A stretch of DNA of 64,000 nt, from assembly GCF_017357225.1 (NCBI RefSeq), contig NZ_CP071610.1:124001-188000 (forward strand), written 5' to 3'. The position numbers and the translations under genes are program-made. Under the pieces are notes generated by a model. The model saw nothing but the letters and a program-made list of their open reading frames with translations. It had not been told where the DNA came from and ran no database searches. The stretch is from Rhizobium binae. Its GTDB lineage: Bacteria; Pseudomonadota; Alphaproteobacteria; Rhizobiales; Rhizobiaceae. Positions 37,210 to 46,221 of the stretch are shown here, piece by piece (the stretch's first letter is position 1; every line of letters begins with the position of its first letter).

Positions 37210-37996
37210 TTGCGGATGGGACTGATAGCGATGAGCGAGCGCGACCTGCAACGGATCGAGATTTTATCGAAAGTGATCGCCGGCCGGATGACGATGGTGT
37301 TGGCGGCGCATGTGCTTGATCTGAGTACACGCCAAGTGCGACGGCTGTTGGATCGGATCAGAACGGCCGGTGCGGCGTCGATCCGGCACAAGGCGATCGG
37401 CCGACCGTCACTGGATCAGCGATGGTGTTCGGGATTACGCCGTGACGTTGGTTCGCGAACGCTATGCAGACTTCGGACCAACCTTGGCGGCCGAGAAGCT
37501 TGCCGAGCGCGATGGGTTGCGGGTGTCGCGTGAGACGTTGCGCAGCTGGATGGTGGATGCGGGCCTGTGGCTCTCGCGCAAGCAGCGGCGGACGTTTCAT
37601 CAGCCGCGCTTGCGGCGTGAAGCCTATGGCGAGTTGGTGCAGATTGACGGGTCCGAGCATCGCTGGTTCGAGGACCGCGGTGATCCATGCTCGCTGCTGG
37701 TGTTCGTCGACGATGCGACGGGCAAGCTGATGCAGTTGCGGTTCGTGCGCTCGGAAAGCGCCTTCAGCTATTTCGAGGCGCTGGAGCTTTATTTGAAGGA
37801 TCACGGCGCGCCCGTTGCCTTTTGTTCCGACAAGCATTCGGTGTTTCGGGTGGCGAAGAAGGATGCCAAGGGTGGCCAGGGCATGACCCAGTTCGGGCGT
37901 GAGCTCTCAGAGCTAAATATCGAGATTCTTTGCGCAAATTCGAGCCAGGCGAAGGGTCGCGTCCAGCGGATGAACCGGCGATGTCACGTTGTTTGA
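37210..37996 (+). pseudogene. ISNCY-family transposase (second subgroup), truncated
   Basis: Starts MGLIAMSERDLQRIEILSKV (ATG near 37216) with an HTH region (LSTRQVRRLLDRIRTAGAAS). A frame change near 37410 is followed by LVRERYADFGPTLAAEKLAE, LVQIDGSEHRWFEDRGDPCS, LVFVDDATGKLMQLRFVRSE and FCSDKHSVFRVAKKD. It breaks off right after SSQAKGRVQRMNR, losing the C-terminal third. It is a different subgroup from the copy at 33.4 kb. Confidence 0.8.
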
Positions 37997-38027
37997 TCAA
38001 CGGCCGTAAAGTCGCTTGTCGGTAAAC

Positions 38028-38751
38028 TCATGCAATTGCAGCGGTCACGGCTTTCCACTGGGCCATGGCGCGGATGCGATGAATATGGGTGGCTAGGGCT
38101 GAGTGTCTCTGGTGCGGCGCGCCGAAAAGATTTCGGACTGCTGAAAAGACCGAGATGAAACGTTGCAAACCTCCGACGGATCGAAAGCCCTGCATCATCC
38201 GCTCTCGTTTTCGAAGCGGCACGTGAGAATTCTCTGCGCGATGTTAAGGCCCTTGTGCGATCGATGTTCGACAGCGGACATCACGTCCCGTTTTGCCGCT
38301 CCGTATGAGCGCAGTTTGTCGGTGATGATGCGCTTCGGCGACAGACCTTGCTTCTTCAGCAGCCTGACCAGCAATCGCTTGGCAGCCTTGGTATCGCGGC
38401 GGGTCGGGACGATCTCGTCGAGAGCGTAGCCGTCTTGGTCGACAGCACGCCACAGCCAATGTTTTCGGCCGCCTATGGAAATCACGACCTCGTCCAGATG
38501 CCAGATATCTTTCCGCGACGGCTTCTTTCTAGGCAGCTGCTTGACTAGGCTGCCCCGAATTTGCGGCCCCATCGCGGTATAGTTTCGTAAGAGACGACGA
38601 TACCGCGCTCCAGCAACATTTCCTCGACCAGCCGCAGGCTCAACGGGAACCGGAAATACAGCCAGACCGCACGGGCGATATTCTGCGGTGGAAATCGGTG
38701 GTTCTTGCAGCTGATGGTCGATGAGGTCATCTCAACCGTATTATCCGCCAC
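38028..38751 (-). pseudogene. IS6-family transposase, frameshifted
   Basis: Minus strand from ATG 38751. FPPQNIARAVWLYFRFPLSL and RLVEEMLLERGIVVSYETIP appear first, then in a second frame WHLDEVVISIGGRKHWLWRA, VDQDGYALDEIVPTRRDTKA and RIITDKLRSYGAAKRDV. In a third frame RKRERMMQGFRSVGGLQRFI and SVFSAVRNLF complete the IS6 pattern. Two frame changes (near 38555 and 38215) inactivate it. Confidence 0.85.
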
Positions 38752-38779
38752 CCGTTAAGTTGCCGACAACGTGACATCG

Positions 38780-39240
38780 CCAGGTCAGCGCCTGTGGTGT
38801 GTCGATATCGGGACCATCAGTGGTTTTGCCGTCGATCAGTCGATGCAGTAGGTTCAGCACATGCGTTTTGGTTGCCACGCCGCATCCAGGGCCAGTTCCA
38901 CAGCGCGGAGGAAGACCTGTTCGTCATGATGGAGGACGAGAGCAAGGATATCGGCCATCTCACGATCACCGCCGGGGCGGCGAAGCATCTGGTCCTGCAA
39001 CCGCCGAAACGCCAACGATAATTCCAGGAAGGGCGCACCATTGCGCAAGGCACCGGGCTTGCGCTGGATGACGGCAAGGCAATGCCGCCAGTAAATCGTT
39101 CGCGGTGGTTTGTCGTGACTGCGCTCGATCACCCGCGTCTGTTCGTAGAGGATATTGCCCTCGGCCGCAACGACCAGCCGCTTGGGATAGATCCGCAGGC
39201 TGACGGGCCGGTTCGCAAAAGACGCAGGCACGCTGTAGCG
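38780..39240 (-). pseudogene. istA: IS21 IstA transposase, C-terminal fragment
   Basis: NRPVSLRIYPKRLVVAAEGN, ILYEQTRVIERSHDKPPRTI and FRRLQDQMLRRPGGDREMAD are IstA C-terminal sequence. After a frame change near 38875, IDGKTTDGPDIDTPQALT repeats the tail also seen at 29.9 kb. The catalytic core is absent. The following 39241-39398 shows no gene. Confidence 0.75.
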
Positions 39241-39398
39241 GTTCCGCTCGAAGGTGATCAGGCAGGTGGGGGGGACGCGCTTTGGTCAACGCCGACAGTG
39301 CACAAAATTCGCAGACGGCAACCCTTGCAATACAGTCATTGCAAGCAACCTATAACTTGTTTGCCAAGCAAAAAGTCGACGCCTGATTGGTAGGGCGA

Positions 39399-39426
39399 CA
39401 GGAGTGGGCCTTATGGCCTACTCCTG
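39399..39426. terminator. 12-bp hairpin in a gene-poor gap
   Basis: CAGGAGTGGGCC-TTAT-GGCCTACTCCTG forms a 12-bp stem with one G-T pair and a 4-base loop. No T-run follows on the plus strand, and no gene stop is close, so it may be a transcription terminator relic or the end of a mobile element. The rest of 39241-39560 holds nothing I can identify. Confidence 0.4.
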
Positions 39427-39559
39427 CTACAGCGAAAAATGCTCCAGTTGAGATGGATCAAGGTAGGAACTAAAGTTATCAGCGGATTGATGCAGCGATA
39501 GCTGGCCGGGACGGCTGTCAGGCTGCGGCGACACACGCGATTTTGTTCCAGATTTGCAT

Positions 39560-39845
39560 GGCGGCGTTACGCAGGTCTCGATGTTGAGCCAATCACAGCG
39601 TATTGCGGGGAAAGTGGAACAGGTTGGCAATCGGATCATCGATGGAAACGAACCGCTGAAGCTGGCGTGCCGACTTGAAGCGTTTCATGGTCCTTTCGCG
39701 TCGCCGGGTCGGCTGGTGCGAATTTCCGCTCGATTATTGAGGCCTTTGTGCAACCGGTGCTCGACACCGGGCATGAGGTCGCGCGTGGCGGCATCAAAGG
39801 ACCGGAGCTTGTCGGTGATCATGACCCGTGGTGTCGGCCCTTGAG
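39560..39845 (-). pseudogene. IS6-family transposase fragment
   Basis: Minus strand. PRVMITDKLRSFDAATRDLM and GVEHRLHKGLNNRAEI match the IS6 core after the second catalytic Asp, followed in another frame by FSGSFPSMIRLPTCSTFPAI (FVSIDDPIANLFHFPRN-like). The N-terminal half is missing. It is distinct in sequence from the IS6 relic at 38 kb. Confidence 0.65.
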
Positions 39846-39874
39846 CCTTCAGCAACTTGGGTAAAGACCAATAT

Positions 39875-40063
39875 TTAGGCGGATTTGCGAGCGAACTGCG
39901 CGCGGCGCTCCTCGGCTGGCTGGTCCTTGGTCAGGGCGAGGATTTTGCGCATGCGCGGGCTGAGCACCATACGTTCGACAGCACTGATCTTTTCGGCACG
40001 CGCCTGGGTAAGGCGGCCGGTCTTTGCGTCGCGGGTCAGCTGGGGTGTATTGCTCGTGCTCAT
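39875..40063 (-). CDS. Small basic hypothetical protein near the iterons
   Basis: 62 residues, ATG 40063 with a good ribosome site (gagaggttctgatt). The sequence is basic and helical (TQARAEKISAVERMVLSPRM, TKDQPAEERRAQFARKSA), with no membrane segment. It is transcribed away from the candidate origin 500 bases upstream. A plasmid-maintenance role is possible but unproven, and I do not recognise the family. Confidence 0.45.
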   Translation of the reverse strand: MSTSNTPQLTRDAKTGRLTQARAEKISAVERMVLSPRMRKILALTKDQPAEERRAQFARKSA

Positions 40064-40419
40064 GAATCAGAACCTCTCAGGACCTCATGGCGGCCGGCAA
40101 AAGAATTCCGCTTGGCAATACCTGACTGGCGTGATTCACTGTGGCTACGGTAGGCTGGGAAGCCGATGACCGTAAAGGGTAGATGCCACCATGGAAACGT
40201 GGTGGCATTCGCCGTTCAGGCGCCCTTTAAACGCGTTTTGCGTCCCCAGCCGACCTACCCCTCGTTTCCTCTGCAAAACCTACCCAACCGCCCTTCGCTA
40301 ACCCTTTGGCAAGTATCCTCTGTCTGGGGGCAGACGGCCCCCAGGGTTGCTTCATTTTTGGCGTCGGCTAAATACGGAGCTTCGACAAATCTGGTTCTCT
40401 TGCACTGCTAACGCCCTTT

Positions 40420-40810
40420 TTAAAAATCCGAAAAATTTAAAAAATGTCAGCGTCAGCGTTTTCTCTGAGTTTTGATAGTTTTAAAAGAAAAGTTTCATCC
40501 TAGTTTTAGGGGAAAAAAAGCTTCCCATATCAGTAGCTTATAAGGCGATTTGGAATTGAAGTACGGTTTTGACGGAACGATGTACGGGAGTTGACGGAAT
40601 GATGTACGGCGCCGACAGAACGAAGTACGGTTATCGTGGACCGAAGTACGGTGGACTTCGACATATCCACAGCCACCGGGGATAACTCCTCAACATCGTG
40701 CCCCAGCCATTTTTGTCCAAAAGAGGCGGATTGAAGTACGGTTTTGTGACAAATATCGCCTGCGAATCGCGCGCTGATATTTTTGTCAAAAATGGGCGGA
40801 TCGAAGTACG
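40420..40810. other. Candidate plasmid replication origin (AT-rich tract, iterons, DnaA-like box)
   Basis: An AT-rich stretch (about 40420-40520, with several A and T runs) is followed by seven GAAGTACGG-like iterons (40558-40810) and one near-consensus DnaA box (ATATCCACA, 40663-40671, one change from TTATCCACA). This is the arrangement of iteron-controlled plasmid origins. No replication-initiator gene follows. Tn3 begins at 40946, so the rep gene may have been displaced. The 40064-40420 part has a hairpin (ctgggggcagacggcccccag, about 40325-40346) and no gene. Confidence 0.6.
40558..40810. repeat. Iteron array (7 copies)
   Basis: Copies of (C/T)GAAGTACGG or GATGTACGG lie at about 40558, 40579, 40601, 40622, 40643, 40732 and 40802. 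The first five are spaced 21-22 bases apart, two helical turns. In copies 2-4 the match extends upstream (gacggaacga, gacggaatga, gacagaacga), so the full iteron is about 20 bases. All point the same way. The last copy ends tacgtcg rather than tacgg. Confidence 0.85.
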
Positions 40811-40945
40811 TCGCTTGCCAAAATTAGGCGATCGCTGCGAGATCCTTCTCCGCGGGAAGGCTCTTGTTGCGCTTGCGCATGTGCAAGATCTGATCGTGAC
40901 CGCGATCCTCAAGGTTGAGGTCATAGTCAGGTAGCGGGGTAGTCT

Positions 40946-43900
40946 GGGGGCAGAACAAGAGCAGTCCGAAATCGTACGCTAAGGGCGAACGGAATGAGAA
41001 CTTATGCGACCCACCGCAGCCCGGCTGGCAGACGGAGCGATCGAAATCCGTTCGGCATCTGATGTTCGGCATCCCAAGTGTAGATGCCGGTAAGGTTGAT
41101 ATGCTCCCAACTGAGCGGCGAGATATGCTTCGATAGAGTATCAGGAATATCTCGACCCGCTCGCTTCAGCTGTGTGATTGCACGGTCGAGATAGACAGTA
41201 TTCCAATGGACGATCGCACTGACGACGAGGTTGAGACCCGAGGCGCGGAACGCCTGGCTTTCGAACGACCGATCACGGATCTCGCCTCGCTCGTGGAAGA
41301 AAACAGCACGTTTCAGCTTATGGGCGGCCTCGCCCTTGTTGAGACCGGCTTGGCATCTCCGCCGTAGTGCCGGGCTTGAGTACCATTCGATCATGAAGAG
41401 CGACCTTTCGATACGCCCGAGTTCGCGGAGCGCCCTCGCGAGATGGCTTTGCTTCGGAGATGCGGACAGTTTCTTGAGGATCGTAGACGGCACCACGGAC
41501 CGCGTCGTGATCGACGCGGCGAGATGGAGCAGATCGTCCCAATGATCGAGGATCAGAGTGGTGTTGATCTGCGCCCCGATATGGTTCGACAGGGTCGGAT
41601 ATGCATCGCTCTTCTCGAACGTGTGGAACTTCCGGTCTTTGAGATTGCGCAGTCGCGGTGAGAACCGCTTTCCGATCAAGGCAAACAGCCCGAAGATATG
41701 ATCACTCGCCCCGCCTGTGTCGGTAAAGTGTTCATGGATGTCGAGGACCGTGTCTTGATCGAAGAGCCCATCGAGCACATAGGCCGCCTCGCTCTCGGTC
41801 GGACTGATGGGCAAAATGCTGAAGTAGCCGTACTGATCAGACAGATGGCTATAGAATTTCGAACCGGGCTCGCTGCCGTAATGCAAATTGATGTCGCCGC
41901 GCTTCGCGGCTCGGTCGCTCGCACGGAAGAATTGGCCATCGGACGATGACGTTGTGCCATTGCCCCACAGGCGGGAATGCGGATGGCGGGTGTGGGCATC
42001 GGTGATGCACGCTTGTGCCGCGCGGTAGGTCTCCGATCGAGCATGGAATGTGCGCATCCACCCAATCTGGTGAGCGCTGATCCCCTTGGATGCGCCCGCC
42101 ATTCGCTTGGGGCCGAGGTTAGTCGCATCGGCCAGTACACCAGCGAGCATGGCAGAGACATTTTTCGGGACGTCGCCGGTGCGAACATGCGTGAAGTGAT
42201 CCGCAAAGCCGGTCCATTCATGCACTTCCCTTAACAAGTCGGGAACCTCGACCAACGGATACATGTCGCTGATCTCGGCATTCAGTTCCTCGGCTGCCAC
42301 GGGGACTTCGCCGACGGTTGGTGTGACGATCAACGTTCCGGCCTCAAGACGAACTCCTTCGAGCTTTCCGGATCGTGCTCTGTACGCGAGACGCTGCAGG
42401 TTGAAGTCGAGCATCTGATGCGCTTCGGCAAGCCACTGCGCGCCGTCGCCCTGGACCCCCAAACCGAGACGATCTTCTTCCTTCATCGTGATGAATGTCG
42501 ACCTCGGCATCAGATGCTCGTCAATCGGCCGGAAAGATCGGCTGCCGTCGACCCAAATGTCCGCAGATCTAAGCCGGTCTCGCAAAACCGCTAGCGTGGC
42601 GATCTCGTAGAGACGGCGATCGGGTTTCCCCTGTTCGAAGATATGCCGCCGATCAGTTTGGCTAAGGTGGGTGAGCGGCACGCGATCCGGGAGTGTCCGC
42701 CGCTTCTCGGCATAAAGCCTTTTCAGCAGCGCGATTGCTGCGAGAAGCGGGTCGTGGCGATGCGCCGAGCGGAACGTGAAGGCCTGAAGGAACGCACCAA
42801 TGTATTTGTGGACGGTCGCATATTGCTCGGCTGCCACGGTCAACGGCGGTGCCTCGTTGTCGTCGACCATCAATTCAAGCTCAGGCTTCATCCGAAGCAG
42901 CCGGTCCCAGCCGACTCTTTGGTCGAGAATATCCAATGCGTTCCGACCATAGTCGTTGGCGGACTGCAGGGCGGTGATCGTATCTAGAAACATGCGCAGC
43001 GCTTTGGCGGTATTCGCTCTGCAGTCCATCTGTCGCTGCTTCTTTCGATTGTTGGCTTGCGAGAACAACTTGCCCATCAGCTTGATGAACATCGTCACCG
43101 CATCGTCCGTGAGCTTCTGGCAAAGCTTGATGACTTGAGCCACGATCAGAGCGTGGCGACGGCTGGCGTTGAAGTCGCTGGCAAGCCAGGCCGGCGTTGC
43201 GTTGCCCTCCCGTATCATCTGGTCCCACCGTCCAGATGATACGCGCGCCTGCAGTTCCGGATCGATCTCCAGCCGCCGCAGAAAAGCTATCCGCTCGGTC
43301 AGCCCGACGAGGTTCGACGCAGCCGGCGCTTCTGGCGCGGAACGCAGCCAATGAAAGCGCGTCTGGCCGATCGACGGGTCAACCTCTAAGAGCCTATCCA
43401 GTGATTGAAGCCTATCGAGTGGGATGTCTTCAATCAGAGTTCTTTCTGCCCGGCGCCGGGCTATGGCACGGCCGGCAAGGCCGATGCGTTCGATCGTGTC
43501 GATCGCCGGCAAAAGAGCTCCGCGTTCGCGAAACGTTGCGACAAGCGAACTGGCTATCGCAGCACCGTCGTCGGACATGGTCGCCGCTTGAATTGCCGCC
43601 AATAGCGCGGCGCGGCGATCTTGCACCGTCGCGCTTCTCGTATCCAGATAGACCATTAGTCGCGCCGTGTGATCCCGACGGGTTTCTTCGCGGCGTGCAT
43701 AGAGGGCAAATTCGTCTGGGGTGGCGCCGATCTGATCAGCAACATACTTCAGCATGGCGCGAGGCGGAGTTTCTTCTGCTCCAAGCACTCGACCCGGGTA
43801 TCGCATCAGACATAGCTGGATGGCAAAGCCGAGCCGATTGTGATTACGTCTCCGCAGTTCGATCTCCAGGCGATCCGCTAATGACAACGAATAGTGGCGA

Positions 43901-44161
43901 ATTAAGCTGTCCTCGTCGACTGGGATATCGACAAGCTTCCGGCGATCTTGATCTTTGAGAAGCTTGCGCTTTGCCATCGCCCGACTCCATTCATGACCAA
44001 TCTGCGTGAAGCGTTGTCGAGTCGGGCCGGACAGAGAAATCAAAACTGGCGCATGTCGATGGCAATCCACAGAGATCGGATGTTGCAGATCCGAACTACG
44101 ACATCGTTCCTGTTCCGTTCGGCCTTAGCGTACGATTTCGGACTGCTCTTGTTCTGACCCC
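40946..44161 (-). mobile_element. Tn3-family element carrying only tnpA
   Basis: Terminal inverted repeats of about 48 bases begin ggggg/ggggt then cagaacaagagcagtccgaa at both ends, with about two internal mismatches. The 3.2-kb interior is filled by one transposase gene. No resolvase, res site or passenger gene is visible. Flanking bases (agtct on the left, aaccc on the right) do not match, so the 5-bp target duplication is absent or one flank has been rearranged. Confidence 0.85.
41002..43977 (-). CDS. tnpA: Tn3-family transposase TnpA
   Basis: 991 residues from MAKRKLLKDQDRRKLVDIPV, which is preferred over an ATG 31 codons upstream by family resemblance. The N-terminal DUF4158-type DNA-binding region (LADRLEIELRRRNHNRLGFA) is followed by the large DDE_Tnp_Tn3 domain. 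It includes KRMAGASKGISAHQIGWMRT, SSSDGQFFRASDRAAKRGDI (catalytic Asp), FDQDTVLDIHEHFTDTGGAS and late NLVVSAIVHWNTVYLDRAIT (Glu region nearby). There is no frameshift, so it is likely active and lies just inside both inverted repeats. Confidence 0.93.
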   Translation of the reverse strand: MAKRKLLKDQDRRKLVDIPVDEDSLIRHYSLSLADRLEIELRRRNHNRLGFAIQLCLMRYPGRVLGAEETPPRAMLKYVADQIGATPDEFALYARREETRRDHTARLMVYLDTRSATVQDRRAALLAAIQAATMSDDGAAIASSLVATFRERGALLPAIDTIERIGLAGRAIARRRAERTLIEDIPLDRLQSLDRLLEVDPSIGQTRFHWLRSAPEAPAASNLVGLTERIAFLRRLEIDPELQARVSSGRWDQMIREGNATPAWLASDFNASRRHALIVAQVIKLCQKLTDDAVTMFIKLMGKLFSQANNRKKQRQMDCRANTAKALRMFLDTITALQSANDYGRNALDILDQRVGWDRLLRMKPELELMVDDNEAPPLTVAAEQYATVHKYIGAFLQAFTFRSAHRHDPLLAAIALLKRLYAEKRRTLPDRVPLTHLSQTDRRHIFEQGKPDRRLYEIATLAVLRDRLRSADIWVDGSRSFRPIDEHLMPRSTFITMKEEDRLGLGVQGDGAQWLAEAHQMLDFNLQRLAYRARSGKLEGVRLEAGTLIVTPTVGEVPVAAEELNAEISDMYPLVEVPDLLREVHEWTGFADHFTHVRTGDVPKNVSAMLAGVLADATNLGPKRMAGASKGISAHQIGWMRTFHARSETYRAAQACITDAHTRHPHSRLWGNGTTSSSDGQFFRASDRAAKRGDINLHYGSEPGSKFYSHLSDQYGYFSILPISPTESEAAYVLDGLFDQDTVLDIHEHFTDTGGASDHIFGLFALIGKRFSPRLRNLKDRKFHTFEKSDAYPTLSNHIGAQINTTLILDHWDDLLHLAASITTRSVVPSTILKKLSASPKQSHLARALRELGRIERSLFMIEWYSSPALRRRCQAGLNKGEAAHKLKRAVFFHERGEIRDRSFESQAFRASGLNLVVSAIVHWNTVYLDRAITQLKRAGRDIPDTLSKHISPLSWEHINLTGIYTWDAEHQMPNGFRSLRLPAGLRWVA

Positions 44162-44164
44162 AAC

Positions 44165-44275
44165 CCTGCGATAGTTCGACGCGCGGTTTTGAAGGATTGG
44201 AATCCGCCGATCTTCGGCATGTTCTTCTTCACGCGGAAATGGTCACTCTCAATGGCGTTGGTGCACGGATGTGGA
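44165..44275 (-). pseudogene. IS6-family transposase C-terminal fragment
   Basis: Minus strand. TNAIESDHFRVKKNMPKIGG, then FQSFKTARRTIAGLG, matches the segment around the catalytic Glu of IS6 transposases. It starts immediately beyond the Tn3 right end and ends at the IS5 fragment, so Tn3 apparently inserted into this IS. Confidence 0.6.
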
Positions 44276-44279
44276 ACAG

Positions 44280-44640
44280 AACGGATGGGGATCTTTGAAA
44301 CGGCTGACTGTGACGTGGCTGCCTTGCGGCGGACGGCTTCGGGCGTGCGCAAGCAAGCATGCGGTTGAGGACGGCGCAGCCGATGGCGACTTCGGTCTGC
44401 TGACACCGCAGACGCCGCCCAAATGGACTTGTATCGCCCGATTGCCGTCTTCCGCTTCCGATCGCCATGCGCGCGCCCGACGGCTCAGCGTGGTGTGATC
44501 GGGGACGGCAAGCGCTAAGCCCATCAATTGCAGCACCGATTCCACCAAGCCTTCTGCCTGGCGAAGCCGCAAGCCAAACACCAGGCCCAGCGTCAAGGTG
44601 GTCTCGATTGCCAGATCTGAATAACGGTGCTGGCCGCGGC
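44280..44640 (-). pseudogene. IS5-family transposase fragments
   Basis: Minus strand. HRYSDLAIETTLTLGLVFGL and LRLRQAEGLVESVLQLMGLA appear first, then VPDHTTLSRRARAW. A large internal deletion joins this to AIQVHLGG, then in another frame CQQTEVAIGCAVLNRMLACA. The catalytic Asp region is lost. The 5' end is fused to the P450 remnant, apparently disrupting it. Confidence 0.7.
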
Positions 44641-45035
44641 GCCACGGCCAGGCGCAGCGTGGGGAAGCGCTGGAGATCGTACCGAACACCGCCTTGAGTT
44701 CCAGGCTGGCGAGCGCCAAGCCGATGCAGTAGTGCGGCCAGTAGGAGAACGCCAGGTGCGGCTTTAGGGCGCGTCCGATTTCGAAAATTTCAGGGTCGTC
44801 CAAATGGCGTGGATCGACCGACGTCGCCGGTAGGCCGACCAGCACCTTGCTCTCCGCGGGAATAAGCACGCCCGCGATGGTCACGGCCGTCCCTTGGATA
44901 GCGCATGATGCCATCCCAGCCCGCGCCCGGCCAACGCCTTGTCCACCAGGGATGGATCGCCGACCAGGGTTCGGCTTAAGAGAGCGCGCGTATTCGTCCG
45001 GTCATCGCAGGCGCTCGGGCTGTTTCAGGTTCCGC
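44640..45035 (-). pseudogene. Cytochrome P450, C-terminal remnant
   Basis: Minus strand. LVGDPSLVDKAL in one frame is followed, after a frame change near 44915, by GTAVTIAGVLIPAESKVLVG, SVDPRHLDDPEIFEIGR and HLAFSYWPHYCIGLALASLE. The last contains the haem-binding Cys in the usual F..G.H.C.G setting (here Trp replaces Gly). The match ends GTI where the IS5 fragment begins. Rhizobial symbiotic plasmids carry P450s in the gibberellin operon, but the subfamily cannot be decided from this piece. Confidence 0.7.
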
Positions 45036-45216
45036 AACCAGCAATCGGTTAATGATACTAGTGGATATACAACTAAAAGTGCAGAAAAGGTCCGACCCTA
45101 CTCTCGACTAAGAGACGCATCAGCGGTTAAACATCCATCGGGTGGAAGCAAATTTCGCACGGCAACGCCGCTTTACTTCGGCGGAGTGAACACCTGTTGC
45201 CGTTCAGGGGGGTCTT

Positions 45217-45345
45217 ATGAAAGTAATCTATTCGCTCTTTCTTGCCTTTACGCTATCAGCAAGTTCGGCTACCGGACACGGCGGCGGAACTGACGGGAAC
45301 GGGTGCCATACCAATCACAAGACCGGGGGCTACCATTGCCATTGA
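45217..45345 (+). CDS. Tiny exported His/Gly-rich protein (YHYH-like)
   Basis: 42 residues from ATG 45217, preceded by ggggggtctt. A signal peptide (MKVIYSLFLAFTLSASSATG) is followed by HGGGTDGNGCHTNHKTGGYH, ending CH. The mature part is a short His/Cys-rich peptide of the kind expected to bind a metal ion in the periplasm. Its TGA stop overlaps the TTG start of the next gene (TTGA), so the two are translationally coupled. It is easily missed because of its length. Confidence 0.6.
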   Translation: MKVIYSLFLAFTLSASSATGHGGGTDGNGCHTNHKTGGYHCH

Positions 45346-45611
45346 GAACTCTTGCACTGATTGGAATGTTTTTCGCCTCGACCAATATTTGCCTTGGCTG
45401 GGATGGCTTCGATAACGAAACGGGCGCCTCAGTCGAGATCGGTAAAGGTAATCTTGTTAGATCCGGCCAGACTATTGAGATCTACGACCACGGGTCCGGT
45501 GAATACCGCGACGTTGACGTCCAAAGCATTCAACGTTCCGGTGGATCCGTTGAAGTGGAAGTCTACGACAGTGAGAGCGGCGAATATCGCACTCTCGAGA
45601 TGGATGATTGA
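45342..45611 (+). CDS. DUF5334-like small exported protein
   Basis: 89 residues from a TTG overlapping the upstream stop. An ATG 13 codons earlier, within the upstream gene, is possible but less likely. A hydrophobic leader (RTLALIGMFFASTNICLG) precedes WDGFDNETGASVEIGKGNLV, then GQTIEIYDHGSGEYRDVDVQ and VEVEVYDSESGEYRTLEMDD, the pattern of DUF5334 proteins, which are small beta-rich exported proteins found in proteobacteria. Function is unknown. It pairs with the YHYH-like peptide, a combination suggesting a shared periplasmic task. Confidence 0.65.
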   Translation: MRTLALIGMFFASTNICLGWDGFDNETGASVEIGKGNLVRSGQTIEIYDHGSGEYRDVDVQSIQRSGGSVEVEVYDSESGEYRTLEMDD

Positions 45612-45775
45612 AACCATGAGCAGGCGTCATGATGGCGCCTGCTTCATCTCGTTGTGCAGGGTTGAATCTAATTTGTTCCTCTTCCGGGGAGTCAGGTTTG
45701 CAACGCGCGATCAGAATTGACGATCCGCTCCCAACCGGAGTGCGAAATCGCGCGAGCGCATCACTTTAATCGCAT

Positions 45776-46072
45776 TCACTCATTGCCAGATGAAAGCGGC
45801 TGGTCTTGGAACGGCTCCTTTGCAGGTATAGCGGGCAAGGCTAAGTGCGAAGCGTTCGCCTTGGAAACGGGTCGATGCGCCTGTATGAGAGCTTTGATCT
45901 CTCCCGAAGGATCCCACTCAAGCGCCTCCTCCGCGAGGCTGAGGTACTGCGACGACAGCGCGAAGTCCTCTGGCTTTTCAGCCATGATCCGCAGCAGACG
46001 GAAGCTGCCATCTGGCTGCGCGATACTCAATAGAATGCATGCGTGTGCATCCTTAAAATCCGACAGGTGCAA
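45776..46072 (-). CDS. Hypothetical 98-residue protein
   Basis: ATG 46072 opens a frame with protein-like composition (HLSDFKDAHACILLSIAQPD, LRIMAEKPEDFALSSQYLSL) and a Pro-rich end. No signal peptide or membrane segment is seen. An overlapping plus-strand frame exists, but it is Arg-rich and less natural. I do not recognise a family. It lies between the small exported pair and the ABC transporter and may belong to neither. Confidence 0.4.
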   Translation of the reverse strand: MHLSDFKDAHACILLSIAQPDGSFRLLRIMAEKPEDFALSSQYLSLAEEALEWDPSGEIKALIQAHRPVSKANASHLALPAIPAKEPFQDQPLSSGNE

Positions 46073-46221
46073 GACCGCTACGGCATAGCCAAGACGTCAA
46101 AATCGAAATCCGATCAAACCAGGACTGGTGCACCAACACCTCGTCTACCGTGAATAAGACTATCTGTCGGCCAGACCATGCCGAGTACCATCCGTTGGCC
46201 TCGATCGACAATAGTTCAAGC

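Noticed and set aside
40698..40934. 78-codon plus-strand frame downstream of the iterons as a possible rep gene
   Set aside because: It runs through two iterons, is too short and has no initiator motif.
45140..45180. catccatcgggtggaagc resembling the first half of a nod box
   Set aside because: The second half (AATC..TTTACCAATC) is absent and the downstream genes are unrelated to nodulation.
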